Origin: Leptobrachium leishanense
Taxonomy: Eukaryota > Chordata > Amphibia > Anura > Megophryidae
Assembly (NCBI GenBank): GCA_009667805.1
Contig: CM019064.1
Coordinates: forward strand, 273,029,662 to 273,093,661
Direction of reading: 5' to 3'
DNA: 64,000 nt
Shown in pieces: positions 1-10,115 of the stretch; positions within the stretch are counted from its first letter, which is position 1, and each line of letters begins with the position of its first letter. The notes beneath the pieces are model-generated. The model had not been told where the DNA came from and made no database searches. It worked only from the letters and a program-made list of their open reading frames with translations. Position numbers and translations under genes: made by a program.

Positions 1-643
1 ACGACATCTTCCCAGTAGGGTTGCCCCCACACTTTCCATTATACATTAACGGTTTGCTGAAAGTACACTGAATTCAAGAGACCCATTATGAATATTGTTG
101 TTTGTTATTGATTAGTGTCACGTCTCGGTGGCTGGCGCGGTTCCGGCGTCCTTCCCTGCGGTCCCGGGGTCAGCGTCTCCCTCGCGATCCTTCCTTGCGC
201 CCTATGCGTGCGTGCCGCCGGCCTCTCCAGGTTTAAGCCTACCGGCGGCGCAACGTCATTACGCCTCCACTCTGGGTCTCCCTGCACCATGTGATCTGGT
301 TGGCCAATCAGATTGCAGGGCATGAGATTTAAACTTGCTTCTTTCCTTTTCTCATTGCCCTTTTGTGGTTTTGCTCGCCTAACCCCTAGTGCTTGTTTAT
401 TATACCTCTGACTGATTTTCTGTGTATGACCTGGCTTTTGGATATTGACTTGTGTATCTCTATACTCCTTTGACTCAACTTTTGGCACTCGACTTTGTAT
501 GCTGCTTACTCCCTAGTACTTGGATTGTGTTTGACCTCTCTAATTACCGCTTCAAAGAAACATAGAAACATAGAAAAATGTCGGCAGATAAGAACCTTTC
601 GGCCCATCTAGTCTGCCCAATTACATGGATACTTTACCTGGAT

Positions 644-3306
644 TTATCTTTTGTTTAGGATAGCCTTATGCCTATCCCATGTCTGCTTAAATTCAATTAC
701 TGTTTTGGCCTCTACCACTTCTACTGGAAGACTGTTCCATGTATCCACCACCCTCTCAGTAAAATAATGCTTCCTGATGTTACTTTTAAACCTTTGCCCC
801 TCTAATCTAAGACTATGTCCTCTTGTTTTGCTATTTTGTTTCCTTTTAAATATACTCCCTTCCTCTACCTTGTGGATTCCCTTTACATATTTAAATGTTT
901 CTATCATATCTCCTCTGTCTCGTCTTTTTTCCAAGCTGTACATGTTAAGATCATTAAGCCTTTCCTGGTAACTTTTCTCCTTCAAGCCGTACACCATTTT
1001 AGTAGCCCTTCTCTGAACTCTCTCTAAGATGTCTATATCCTTCTGGAGATACGGTCTCCAGTACTGCACACAGTACTCCAAGTGAGGTCTCACCAGTGCT
1101 CTGTACAGTGGCATGAGCACTTCCCTTTTCCTACTGCTAATACCTCTCCCTACACAACCAAGCATTCTGCTAGCATTTCCTGCTGCTCTATTACATTGAC
1201 TACTTACCTTTAGATCCTCTGAAATAATGACCCCTAAATCCCTTTCCTCAGATGTTGAGGTTAGGACTGTATCAAATATTCTATATTCAGCGCTTGGGTT
1301 TTTACATCCCAGGTGCATTATCTTGCACTTATCCACATTAAAACTCAATTGCCACAACTCCGACCATTTTTTTAGTTTACCTAAATCATTTGTCATTTGG
1401 CTGATCCCTCCAGGAACGTCAACCCTGTTGCAAATCTTTGTGTCATCAGCAAAAAGACATACTTTTCCATTAATACCTTCTGCAATATCACTAATAAAAA
1501 TATTAAAGAGAATGGGTCCAAGTACTGACCCCTGAGGTACCCCACTGGTAACAAGACCTTGCGCCGAATAAACTCCATTTACCACAACCCTCTGTTGCCT
1601 GTCACTCAGCCACTGCCTAATCCATTCAACAATATTGGAATCCAAGCTCAAAGATTGCAGTTTATTGATAAGCCTTCTATGCGGAACAGTATCAAAAGCC
1701 TTACTGAAATCTAAATAAGCAATGTCTACTGCACCACCTGTGTCTATTATTTTTGTTACCCAATCAAAAAAATCAATAAGATTAGTTTGGCATGATCTCC
1801 CTGAGGTAAACCCATGTTGTTTCTGATCCTGTAATCTATGTGTTTTTAGATGTTCAACAATCCTTTCCTTTAACATGGTTTCCATTAATTTCCCCACTAG
1901 GTGGATCCCATCAGGCCCCATTGACTTATTTGTCTTTACTTTAGACAGCTGCTGTAGAACCTCCTCCTCTGTAAACTCATATGTAAATGTCTCTTTAGTG
2001 TTCTCTCCTAACTGAGGTCCCTTTCCTTCCTTTTCTTCTGCAAAGACTGAACAAAAATATTCATTGAGGCAGTCAGCGAGACTTTTATCCTCTTCTACAT
2101 ACCTTCCTTCCTTTGTTTTTAATCTAACTAATCCTTGTTTTACTTTTCTTTTCTCGTTTATGTATCTAAAAAATGTTTTGTCCCTTTTTACTGACTGAGC
2201 TATTTTCTCTTCTGTGTGTGCTTTGGAAGCTCTTATAAATTGCTTTGCCTCTTTCTGCCTAATCTTATAGGTTTTCCTATCTTCTTCACTCTGAGTTTTT
2301 TTATAATTATTGAATGCTATCTTTTTGTTCTTCACTATTTTGGCCACTTCTGCAGAGTACCACAGTGGTTTCTTCCCTTTTTTGTTTTTGCTAACAAGCC
2401 GAATGCAATTTCCTGTGGCCTTCAATAATGCTTCCTTTAAATAATCCCATTTCTCCTGGACTCCCTTTAAACTCCTCCAGTTTGATAATGACTCCTTCAC
2501 ACAAAATCTCATTTTAGAAAAATCTGTTTTTTTAAAGTCTAAAACTTTTGTTTTTGTGTGGTGCGGCTCCATCCCTGTTCTTATATTAAACCACACTGAC
2601 TGATGATCACTAGATCCCAAATTTTCACCTACAACAACGTCCGATACCAAACCACCATTTGTGAGTATTAAATCCAATACGGCCTCTTTACGGGTCGGCT
2701 CCTCAACTACTTGTGTTAGAGATAATCCCAGTAAGGAGTTTAGAATATTTGTACTCCTGGTGCACCCAGCTATTTTGGTTTTCCAGTTCACATCAGGAAG
2801 AATAAAGTCCCCCATGATAATAACTTCCCCCTTCATTGCCATTTTGGCTATTTCCTCAACCAGCAGATTATCTAGCTCTTCTACTTGTCCAGGGGGTCTA
2901 TAGATCACACCTACACGAGCTACTGTATGATTGCCAAATGTTAGCGTAACCCAAACTGACTCTATGTTCACCTTGCTCACTTTTATTTGGTTCGTTTTTC
3001 ACATACAGGGCCACTCCTCCTCCTTTCCTACCTTCTCTGTCTTTTCTATATAAAGAGTACCCCGGTATTGTTATGTCCCAGTTATTTTTCTCACTGAACC
3101 ATGTCTCAGTAACCGCCACTAAATCTACTTTTTCAGCTGCCATCATTGCCTCCAGTTCATTGATTTTATTGACTAAACTGCGAGCATTTATAGACACAAC
3201 TCTGAGCTTGTCATTTTTTACCTCGCATGTTGCTTGCACCCTCCGATTTAGTTTTGGGGGACAATCGGGCAGATTGTTTTTTACCCTTTTGTCCCCCCCT
3301 CCTAGT
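644..3306 (-). pseudogene. CR1 ORF2 (AP endonuclease + reverse transcriptase), frameshifted and internally deleted
   Basis: The endonuclease begins in one frame (VVSINARSLVNK, then VTETWFSE, down to about 2990). It continues in another frame from about 2985 (GVIYRPPG, MGDFILPD, SSDHQSVW), so there is a single-frame break near 2985. The reverse transcriptase follows with NKSMGPDGIH, YLDFSKAFDTVPH, GVPQGSVLGPILF and the catalytic FADD. Between GPDGIH and VGKLMET (junction near 1900) the usual stretch of about 50 residues with the fingers motif (xNYRPVSLTS) is missing without loss of frame. The C-terminus is normal (LERVQRRATKM, WNSLPVEVVEA) and stops at 644. ORF2p would nick target DNA and reverse-transcribe the element RNA. 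With these two lesions it should be inactive. Confidence 0.83.
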
Positions 3307-4221
3307 TTAAATATTCTTTGTGAAACCTTTGAATTTCTCACTGAGAACATATGTTCCCCTATGAGTAAGATGCAAACCATCTTTTTTATACAGTTCCTTT
3401 CTGCTCCAATTAGAGCTATCATGGGACACAAAGCCAAATCCTTGCTCCTGACACCATTCCCGAAGCCACAAATTGAATTCCCTATTGCGCATCTGCCTAT
3501 CTTGAATGTTATGCACAGGCAAAACTTCAGAGAATGACACAGTGGACGCAATCTGCTGTATTTCACCTCCAAGAACACAAAAATCTTCCTTAATCTCAGA
3601 AACCTCATTGCTAGCCAAGTCATTTGTCCCTAGATGGACTAGAACGTCCACTTCCCCTTGTTGCTTTGCTTGTTTGACAATATTGAGAATACGTCTCTTG
3701 TCTCTACGAGCAGTAGCCCCAGGCAGACATCTCACCAAACCACTACTCTCCAGCTCAACACCTCTTATGATAGAATCACCCAGCAACAATTGCCTTCTAT
3801 CAAGTCCCACCTTTTCATTTTTGTCCTTGGTTGCAGTGCTGCATACCTTAGGCATAGTGGATGGTGGTTCCTCAACTATGGTGTCTGAGCCTACATCCGT
3901 CTTACCACTACACTCTGAAAGTGCCTCAAAAGAATTAAGTAGAGCCACAGATTGTGGGACATGCCTTCTATCCACAACTCTAAGTCTACCAGATCCTACA
4001 GTAGTCCATCTGCCGCTCCTAGGAGGCCTCTGTGGCAGTGGCTTTGTAACAGTCATAGCCTGAGTTTGTCTAACAGATAATTTACAAATCTCAGACTTCA
4101 AACAGGCAATTTCCTGCTGCAATAAAGAGAACTGCCTACATATCAGGCACACTCCAAACCTCCAAAAATTGGATCTAAAAACAAATGCATGACAGCTCTT
4201 ACACTGGACCAAGCCTGCCAT
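3307..4221 (-). CDS. CR1 ORF1 protein with SGNH/GDSL esterase domain
   Basis: An uninterrupted frame of 304 residues. The N-terminus has paired cysteines (CKSC near residue 8, CLIC near 26), followed by a short leucine-rich stretch that could be coiled coil, then a low-complexity linker. The second half is an esterase of the SGNH type: LLLGDSIIRG near residue 146 supplies the Ser, LGTND near 197 the Asn, and DGLHL near 282 the Asp-His pair. Such an esterase domain is known in ORF1p of CR1-clade elements; its exact role in retrotransposition is not settled. The start is the first Met before the cysteine pairs. The stop lies just upstream of the ORF2 endonuclease in another frame. An intact ORF1 beside a damaged ORF2 suggests a relatively recent insertion. 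Confidence 0.82.
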   Translation of the reverse strand: MAGLVQCKSCHAFVFRSNFWRFGVCLICRQFSLLQQEIACLKSEICKLSVRQTQAMTVTKPLPQRPPRSGRWTTVGSGRLRVVDRRHVPQSVALLNSFEALSECSGKTDVGSDTIVEEPPSTMPKVCSTATKDKNEKVGLDRRQLLLGDSIIRGVELESSGLVRCLPGATARRDKRRILNIVKQAKQQGEVDVLVHLGTNDLASNEVSEIKEDFCVLGGEIQQIASTVSFSEVLPVHNIQDRQMRNREFNLWLREWCQEQGFGFVSHDSSNWSRKELYKKDGLHLTHRGTYVLSEKFKGFTKNI

Positions 4222-4557
4222 TATAAAAGAATGGATTTAAAACCAGCAAATCTTACCTTTTTGTAGGTTTTCTACCTCCTGTCAAACCTCAGACTACCTC
4301 CAGAGTATCTCCAGAAGATCTCCTCTAAGTGTTCACTTTGAAGGCTTCACTTACCTGTCTCCATACCAGCCACTCTAAGGACTGGTTTCTGTCCTCCTTG
4401 CTTGATTGTCCCTGCCTTATAGGTTCACCTCTCGCTTTTGCGTAACCCAGCCACTTCAAGGACTGGTATCGCACCTGGGTCTAGGGTTACCTAATTGTTA
4501 CGTATAGTACTGACCGTAGCACACCTTTGGATTTACGTGTGCTGACCTGACAATTAG

Positions 4558-4977
4558 CTGTATTTATTTTTCATTTGTAATGCTTGATTTGTACATTTTA
4601 TAATGAAGCTTCGTTCACGTTCTAAGTTGAAATTCCTGAGTAACCTATTTATCAATTATTTCTAGGACATCAAAAAATTAATTTAATAGTGTTTACTACA
4701 ATAATTTGTGTTACTTTGTCTAGCAGAGTAGTGCAAGGCCAAACAAATCAGTATTGCATATAAACAAAGTTGCTTTATCCAATGTTTGGCACTCCCACGG
4801 TGTAAACACAGATACACAGATCACAGAGCAGTATCAGGCACCTACAGTTATGTCTCTTCTATATTTTGATTTAGTGCTGTAAGAAGCGTGGAGAAGACAA
4901 ATATAGTCAAAACACCATTTCAGTCTTAATGTCCTCTGAATTTTTTAAAGTTTATGTTTTTATGTTTTTTTTAAATA
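4558..4977. other. No recognisable feature
   Basis: AT-rich sequence of about 420 bp between the LTR duplication and a Tc1 hairpin. I see no open frame, terminal repeat or known repeat tail. Confidence 0.5.
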
Positions 4978-4979
4978 TA

Positions 4980-5059
4980 CACTATATTGCCAAAAGTATT
5001 CGCTCACCCATCCATATGCGAGTCAAGGCAGGTGAGCGAATACTTTTGGCAATATAGTG
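4980..5059. mobile_element. Tc1/mariner-type hairpin MITE (80 bp)
   Basis: An almost perfect palindrome: it begins CACTATATTGCCAAAAGTAT and ends with the reverse complement of the same word. TA dinucleotides flank both ends (4978-4979, 5060-5061). TA duplication plus this terminus fits a Tc1/mariner element reduced to its two terminal inverted repeats with about 25 bp between them. It has no coding capacity. Confidence 0.75.
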
Positions 5060-5061
5060 TA

Positions 5062-5507
5062 TATATTGATAATGGAAAAAAGTGGCAAAAAAATCAAAAA
5101 GAAAACCTAAAATATATTCAGATTTGCCATCTATACAGCCACTGTAAATCATCTGCATTCACAGCAGCTGCAGGAAGCTGTGCTTGGGCCAGGAATGACT
5201 GTAGTCAAACTTTTATGTGAATTACTTGATAAGGCATTTGGAATTTATAGTTTGGTACACGATAGCAGTTCATTGGATGGAGACTTGAATGGCACTTCAG
5301 TATAATGCATGTTCATTGGATTGCATGTATTACCATATTAATTGGCCTAATGTATGTCTCATAACAGGACAATTTTGGCTTCCATTTAGTTGTATAGAAT
5401 TGTTTTATCGAACAGTAATATATCAACATGTTCATTTAAACTTTAATCATATTCAAAGTCCCCCAATCTCCCTCTGCGAATCACTCTGCCGACTTGCAGG
5501 ATCTCGC
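5062..5507. other. No recognisable feature
   Basis: A stretch of about 450 bp with short accidental open frames only. I see no codon pattern, motif or repeat that I can assign. Confidence 0.4.
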
Positions 5508-5580
5508 AGGACATACTTGAAAACGAGAGAAATCTCAATGTATCCTTTCTGGTACAATACTTTATAAATAAATAAATAAA
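5508..5580 (+). repeat. 3' tail shared by a tRNA-SINE and an L2-like LINE
   Basis: Contains ggacatacttgaaaacgaga, then aatctcaatgtatccttt and a (TAAA)n end. The same tail occurs at the 3' end of the tRNA-derived SINE (18227, 53570) and of the LINE at 33044-33495. Only the tail is present, as expected from 5' truncation, so the parent cannot be told. Confidence 0.75.
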
Positions 5581-6068
5581 TCCTGCAGGTCATGTGACTG
5601 GCAGTCGACGTCTCAATGGAGTCCTATGGAATCCATGGAGGGGATGCTCGCGTTGGTGCCTATCACTGCCTCGAGCATCTCGAGGCTTAGCGTCGAGTTA
5701 TGAGGCAGGCTGCATGATTATCGCATGCCCCGTAATATGGAGCTAAAACGGGGACACTAAGAAAACTGCAGGCACAGGTTTTCCTCCTTACCGTCCGTCC
5801 CCTTTTTAGCGTGAACATTGTAATATTTCCCAAGATATTTAAATGCAGCACATACAATATGTTGGCTCAATTTAAAACGTAAAAAAACTGGAAAAATGTG
5901 TATCAATCTGTTGTTGTCATTTCAGCTATACAAATACACCAAAGTCTATCTATAGTAAAAATATCAAATGTGAAAGTTAATGTTACACAGGGTTATATTC
6001 ACTTTAATAGGGTCCTCTTTTCTGATTGTTCTTTTTGTCAAACCTGTTGGTTATTTTTATCTGACTCA
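5581..6068. other. Unassigned, locally GC-richer block
   Basis: 5583-5810 is richer in CpG than its surroundings (gtcgacg, ctcgcg, ctcgagg) and probably belongs to an old repeat, but I cannot name it or find its ends. The rest is AT-rich and featureless. Confidence 0.3.
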
Positions 6069-6575
6069 GGGCCCTATTACAATCTTTACGTTAAAACGCT
6101 CGCGCAACGCGTGAATTTGTGTGCCAAGCGTTAAACGTTAACGCGTGTAAATCAACGCTGGAATTAGAATCCTCGCACATTTTTTCATCCGTCCAGAAAT
6201 TGCGCCTGCCAAAGTCAATCCGAGCATATATGCTGCAGCAATAATAAATGCACACACAACTTCTCCATTTTATTGCTTTGGTATGAGTAGAATGTGTAAC
6301 TAGACTTTGCTGCATTTTTTTTTGGACTGGTGTATTTGGTTTCGGCCAGGTTGTTCAGATTTGCCTTTAACACCAGCTTTTAGGAGTTGCTAAAAATATG
6401 CAGCAACGTCTATGCGTTAATTCCTGCGCATAGATTGTAATACCATCCTCGTACTAGCGCACAAATGCATTTGCGCTCACAATGTTAAGTATAGGATGCG
6501 CACAGTAAAGTACGCTTGCGCAGGGTTCGTGCAGGTTCACCCGCAGTAGACGATTACGTGCGTTTGTGCATTTTA
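6069..6575. repeat. Possible CpG-rich MITE beginning GGGCCCTATTACAA
   Basis: The left edge GGGCCCTATTACAATC resembles the terminus of the family D hairpins at 16509 and 17991. The interior is rich in CpG (aacgcgtg, gcgtgtaaa, tgcgcac). No convincing right terminus or TSD was found, so boundaries are tentative. Confidence 0.3.
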
Positions 6576-6579
6576 AAAA

Positions 6580-7369
6580 TGTCACACGTCTGGTATTTCG
6601 TAGAGCTCACTGCACCCTGTTAGGTCTCCCATCCCTCCAGTGACCATGGATTCTCCTATTCTCACACTTTTTCTGTGGAGCATCACTGTAGGTGCACCAT
6701 TCTGGCAACTATATTATATGCTTCCTTTCTATGCTTTCTGGTAAACAACCAGACCAAGAGGTTCTGCCCCTCTGATCTCATGGCCAATGGTGTTCCTAGT
6801 TCACTGGCCCTCTCGTCTCCTGGTCAATGGAGATCCAAGCCAGGGCTTATAAAGACATACCCTTCCCTTGGTCATTGTTATGATTTCTCCCTGCAGTGCA
6901 TTATACTGTTTCTATGTTGGATTTTATGGATTTTGTCCATGGCTTGCTTACCATTGTTTTGTCTCTCTCCTGCCCATGACCTTCGGTAGTTTTCTCGTTT
7001 ATATATTACTCTCCTGTCCTTGACCTTGGTTACCTTAGTCATGTACAATCTTCTCCTGTCCTTGACCTTGGCTAGCTTAGTCGTGTGCAGTCTTCTCCTG
7101 TCCTTGACCTTGGCTAGCTTAGTCGTGTGCAGTCTTCTCCTGTCCTTGACCTTGGCTAGCTTAGTCGTGTGCAATCTTCTCCTGTCCTTGACCTTGTTTC
7201 TTTTCTCTATCTTTCTAGTCTTCCTGTCTATTTAAGGATCAGTAACCTTAGGCAGCATTTCCTTCCTTTCTTTCTGTTGGTCTGTTTGTCGGGTCACCGG
7301 GTATCCAGGACAATAAACAAGTGTAACTGTAATTGTACATGTACATCTGAGTCCATCAGAGTGCAGTCA
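6580..7369 (+). mobile_element. Probable solo LTR containing a 42-bp minisatellite
   Basis: It starts TGTCACACGTCTGG like the other LTRs of the window. It holds a tandem array with the word cctgtccttgaccttggcta, then a polyadenylation signal (AATAAA near 7304) followed by a short end region ending near GTGCAGTCA. Flanks AAAAA and AAGAA are a possible degenerate 5-bp TSD. The order array, AATAAA, end region fits an LTR with R/U5, but the ends are not proven and no internal region is present. Confidence 0.42.
6967..7200 (+). repeat. 42-bp minisatellite, about 5 units
   Basis: Units beginning ctcctgtccttgacc start at 7011, 7053, 7095, 7137 and 7179, exactly 42 bp apart. A diverged first unit starts at 6967. 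Units 2-4 are nearly identical. Since 42 is divisible by three, open frames appear in the array on both strands; these are not genes. Confidence 0.88.
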
Positions 7370-7424
7370 AAGAAAAGCGGACCAGTCACTCAATATGCGG
7401 TATGAAGCTGAGCTTTGATAATGG

Positions 7425-8000
7425 AATGCAACCGTTTGGTCCTGGCACAGGACATTTCTTGTTTTTCCTTTGTTTGAGAAAGGTCCTATGCCAGGACCAA
7501 AATGTTGCAATACATTAACCTCCCTGGCGGTCTATTTATTTTGAAATTTCAGGACTAAAAGCGGTCAATTTCCTTTTTTTGCCCCCCCCCCCCCATAGCG
7601 GTATCCCGAGTGTGGCTCAGGGTTAAATTCCTATGCTGGAAGCGGTAACCCCGAGCAACACTCGGGATGCCGCTGGATACATCACCTCTCCCTACGCTCT
7701 CTCGATGTCCCCAGCTGTCTCCTCCGGCGATCGCATCCTCATTACTTCCTGGTTCCCTCCTCGTGAGATGGAATCCAGGAAGTATGAGGTCGCGATCGCC
7801 GGAGGAGATATCAGCGAGGGAGCGCAGAGAGAGGTAATGTATACAGCCTGAGTGTCTCTCGGGGTTACCGCTCTCAGGGGTGAAATTTAACCCTGAGACA
7901 CACTCGGGATAACCGTCAGGCAGGTTAATAAAACTTCATACTGTGCTTAGAGTGACCGGTCCTCTTTTTTCCTTTGGATGCTTGCATCTGGCAACCCTGG
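7425..8000. repeat. Hairpin-bearing repeat interrupted by a piggyBac-like MITE
   Basis: 7425-7453 and 7483-7511 are inverted arms built on the word TTTGGTCCTGGCACAGGAC, with a loop of about 29 bp. The repeat resumes at 7929 after the inserted element with aaaacttcatactg. The hairpin plus downstream segment looks like one older repeat, possibly an unclassified SINE or DNA-element fragment. Confidence 0.5.
7519..7924. mobile_element. piggyBac-like MITE (406 bp)
   Basis: Flanked by TTAA on both sides (7515-7518, 7925-7928). The ends are CCTCCCTGGCGGT and the inverted ACCGTCAGGCAGG. Further inside is a second inverted pair (cgagtgtggctcagggttaaa against ttaaccctgagacacactcg) and a central inverted pair around gcgatcgc...ggagga. 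TTAA targets with precise ends are diagnostic of the piggyBac superfamily. It has no transposase and would need one in trans. Confidence 0.8.
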
Positions 8001-8624
8001 GACTGCTGGAAACTGCCTGTGCCCATACTGCTACATGTGAATACAGTGACTGGTTCAGAAGATCACAAACTTCTCTGAAATGTATTGACGTTGCATAGAC
8101 TTGTGTAAGAATTCTCCTGATGTGTTTGAATGCAGCAATGAAGATGTGTGTACCTGAAATGTAAATAATTCTAAAAGTTGTATCAGCATACAAGGCAGTT
8201 GTCCAAATAATGTAGCCCGGTACCTTTTATTTTTAATAACATTATCACAAATGTTTTATGAACCCACTGCACAACATTAGAGCATACAATGCTGTTGCAT
8301 ATGTTTGAAAACACTATTTGAAGAAAAAATAACAAAATAACTTCTTGAACGTCAAATGCTTTAAGCAACATTCCCATCTAGAACAATCATTTTCTGTGAC
8401 ATCATATCCTGGTTCCCATCCATAGGACTCCATTGAAAGAAGGAGTGTGATACCCAACCCTTGCTTCCACCACTGCTGCAATACAGGGACATCTATGAAA
8501 TCATACTTTGCAGTTTCCTTTATTAGTATGGTAGAGATTTTAGTTATTTATATATATATTAGTGATTGCAATGCATTTTCTTCTGCAACTATTTCTAATA
8601 TGACAAGATATTTCTTTCAAGGCT

Positions 8625-9050
8625 AACCTTTAATCCCTTTACTGCCATGCAAGTTTTTTTAAATATTAGCTTTTCATTGTTTCAAATATGGGAGTTGTAG
8701 TTAACACGTAAATGCGGGATAAAGTTGAAGTAATTTTTCATATAGATTGTTATTCTGAAATGGATAAAAAAAATTAAATGTAAATTTGCACATTTATTTA
8801 TTTGGCCTCTAAAGAAATATTTTTGCAATGACAAGTTGTAAACACCACGCCCTTAACTAGCAGAATTTCAGGTAAGATCTGCATTATTAACATACAGGCA
8901 GAAGTGGCCTTGGTGTCAAATTCAGTAAATATGAAAAAAATAGTTAAAAACAATGATCAGATATCCTGCTATTGGGAATTATTAGCAAAGCAGCTTCCAA
9001 GAATACTAATAGGTTTCTGTTTAGTATTGCTTTCAGTAATATAATGTTAA
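8625..9050 (+). mobile_element. Diverged copy of the element at 21241-22076
   Basis: Shares ordered landmarks with the later copy: an end word TTAATCCCTTTACTGCCA, then caaatatgggagttgtagtta, then ctgcattattaacatacagg, then ttattagcaaagcagcttcc. The two differ at many bases, so this copy is old, and its right terminus is lost. Confidence 0.55.
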
Positions 9051-9667
9051 TATTTGCATGAGGGCATAAACACCTTTATAGTAGTGTTGTCTCTAGTATC
9101 TAGCTGCTGGCACATTGTAAAGATTTAACAGCTGTGCAAGGATAGAACCTCCTATTGTACAATGTAACATCTTTACCAAACTGAAACAATGTAATAAGAT
9201 CTAATGACAGGAATGAGACTGGGTAAGGCACCTTGATGATATGCTAGCAGCTGTTGTCTATGCTGCTGCTATAAATCTTATCCCACTTCCTATGGATATG
9301 CTGGGTGATAAACTGGGGCTATTGAGTAACAGTTGCCATCAATTAATGGAATAATGAAGAAGCAAGGCGTGCTACAGTGCCATGCATGCATCCTGGTTTG
9401 AAGTCCATATAGCTGTGAGAAAGAGTGTTTGTGCATATGTGTCTGTCTTTTGTATATATGTGTGTTTGTGTCTCTTGTAACATTTATTTTCATACTGCAG
9501 ACATTGTTATAAAAATAGACATATAGACAATAGGCAAATGAAGAGTTGCAGAGACTGACACATAGGTATAAAGATAGTAAGTAATAATTACTTTATGTGT
9601 ATATATATATTATCCATGCAAGTTTTAATGTGTTCAATTATTTTTTTCTTTCTTCATTAGTTTCCCT
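9051..9667. other. No recognisable feature
   Basis: AT-rich sequence of about 620 bp with short simple repeats (gtgtatatatatat near 9597). No repeat terminus or coding signal that I can support. Confidence 0.4.
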
Positions 9668-10115
9668 TATTATTATTATTATACTTTATTTATATAGCGC
9701 CAGCATATTCCGCAGCGCTGATCAATGGGCCCAATATAGACAGGGTTACAATACACTGAGACTGAACAACATTTGATAAACCAGTACAGGAGGAAACGAG
9801 GGCCCTATTCCCGTGTGATTTTACAATCTAGAACGGTTGGGGGTGGAAACAGGAGGAGAGGACAGCAAGGTGAGAGTGATGGACTGGTTGGGGCAGTGAG
9901 ATGTATCAGTGAGTTGGGTGGTAGGCTTCCCTAAATAGGAATGTCTTAAGGGAGCGTTTGAAGGAAGAGAATCTAGGGGAATGTCTGACAGTACGAGGTA
10001 GAGCGTTCCAGAGGATGGGGGCTGCGTGGGAGAAATCCTGCAGTATATCACGGGAAGAGGTGATGCGGGGAGAAGCTAGGCGCAGGTCACTGTTTGACCT
10101 TAGGGACCTTATCTT
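9668..10115 (-). mobile_element. 5'-truncated LINE 3' end (L2-like), minus strand
   Basis: Read on the minus strand, 10115-9906 encodes a LINE C-terminus (AAPILWNALPRTVRHSP, then SFKRSLKTFLF) stopping with TGA at 9908-9906. It is followed by a 3' UTR ending in ctggcgctatataaataaag and (AAT)n. The 'LWN-LP' block near the stop is typical of L2- and Rex-type LINE ORF2 ends. The same 3' end occurs at 14428-14562 and 38727-38890. Confidence 0.65.

Larger units (their letters stand above)
556..4490 (-). mobile_element. CR1-clade LINE, nearly full length (copy CR1-1)
   Basis: A non-LTR retrotransposon on the minus strand. Its 3' end at about 556 consists of 8-bp units read as TTTCTATG on the minus strand, the tail type known for CR1. 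Going upstream there are ORF2 (endonuclease plus reverse transcriptase), ORF1 (zinc-knuckle-like N-terminus plus esterase) and a 5' UTR with two related blocks containing 'ccagccactctaaggactgg' and 'cagccacttcaaggactgg'. The 5' boundary, between 4222 and 4500, was not fixed by a TSD, as is usual for CR1. It inserted into the LTR whose ATTAG duplication encloses it, so it is younger than that LTR. ORF2 carries a frameshift and an internal deletion, so this copy is not autonomous. Confidence 0.85.
116..4552 (+). mobile_element. Solo LTR (Ty3/gypsy- or ERV-like), split by a CR1 insertion
   Basis: The sequence starts TGTCACGTCTC at 116 and ends GACCTGACA at 4552. It is flanked on both sides by the same 5-bp word ATTAG (111-115 and 4553-4557), the signature of an integrase-generated duplication. 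Only 116 to about 555 and the last tens of bases before 4552 are LTR; the middle is a minus-strand CR1. That gives an original LTR of roughly 500 bp. TG...CA ends and a 5-bp TSD fit Ty3/gypsy or a retroviral LTR. There is no internal region, so this is a solo LTR left by LTR-LTR recombination. The exact junction with the CR1 5' end is uncertain. Confidence 0.72.

Noticed and set aside
105..488. Open frame of 127 codons on the minus strand
   Set aside because: It lies inside the LTR half at 116-555, has no domain, and exists because the GC-rich LTR has few stops.
7020..7235. Hydrophobic repeat protein (LLLSLTLASLVV units)
   Set aside because: It is a translation of the 42-bp minisatellite; a period divisible by three keeps it open. 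No start context or conserved protein is evident.
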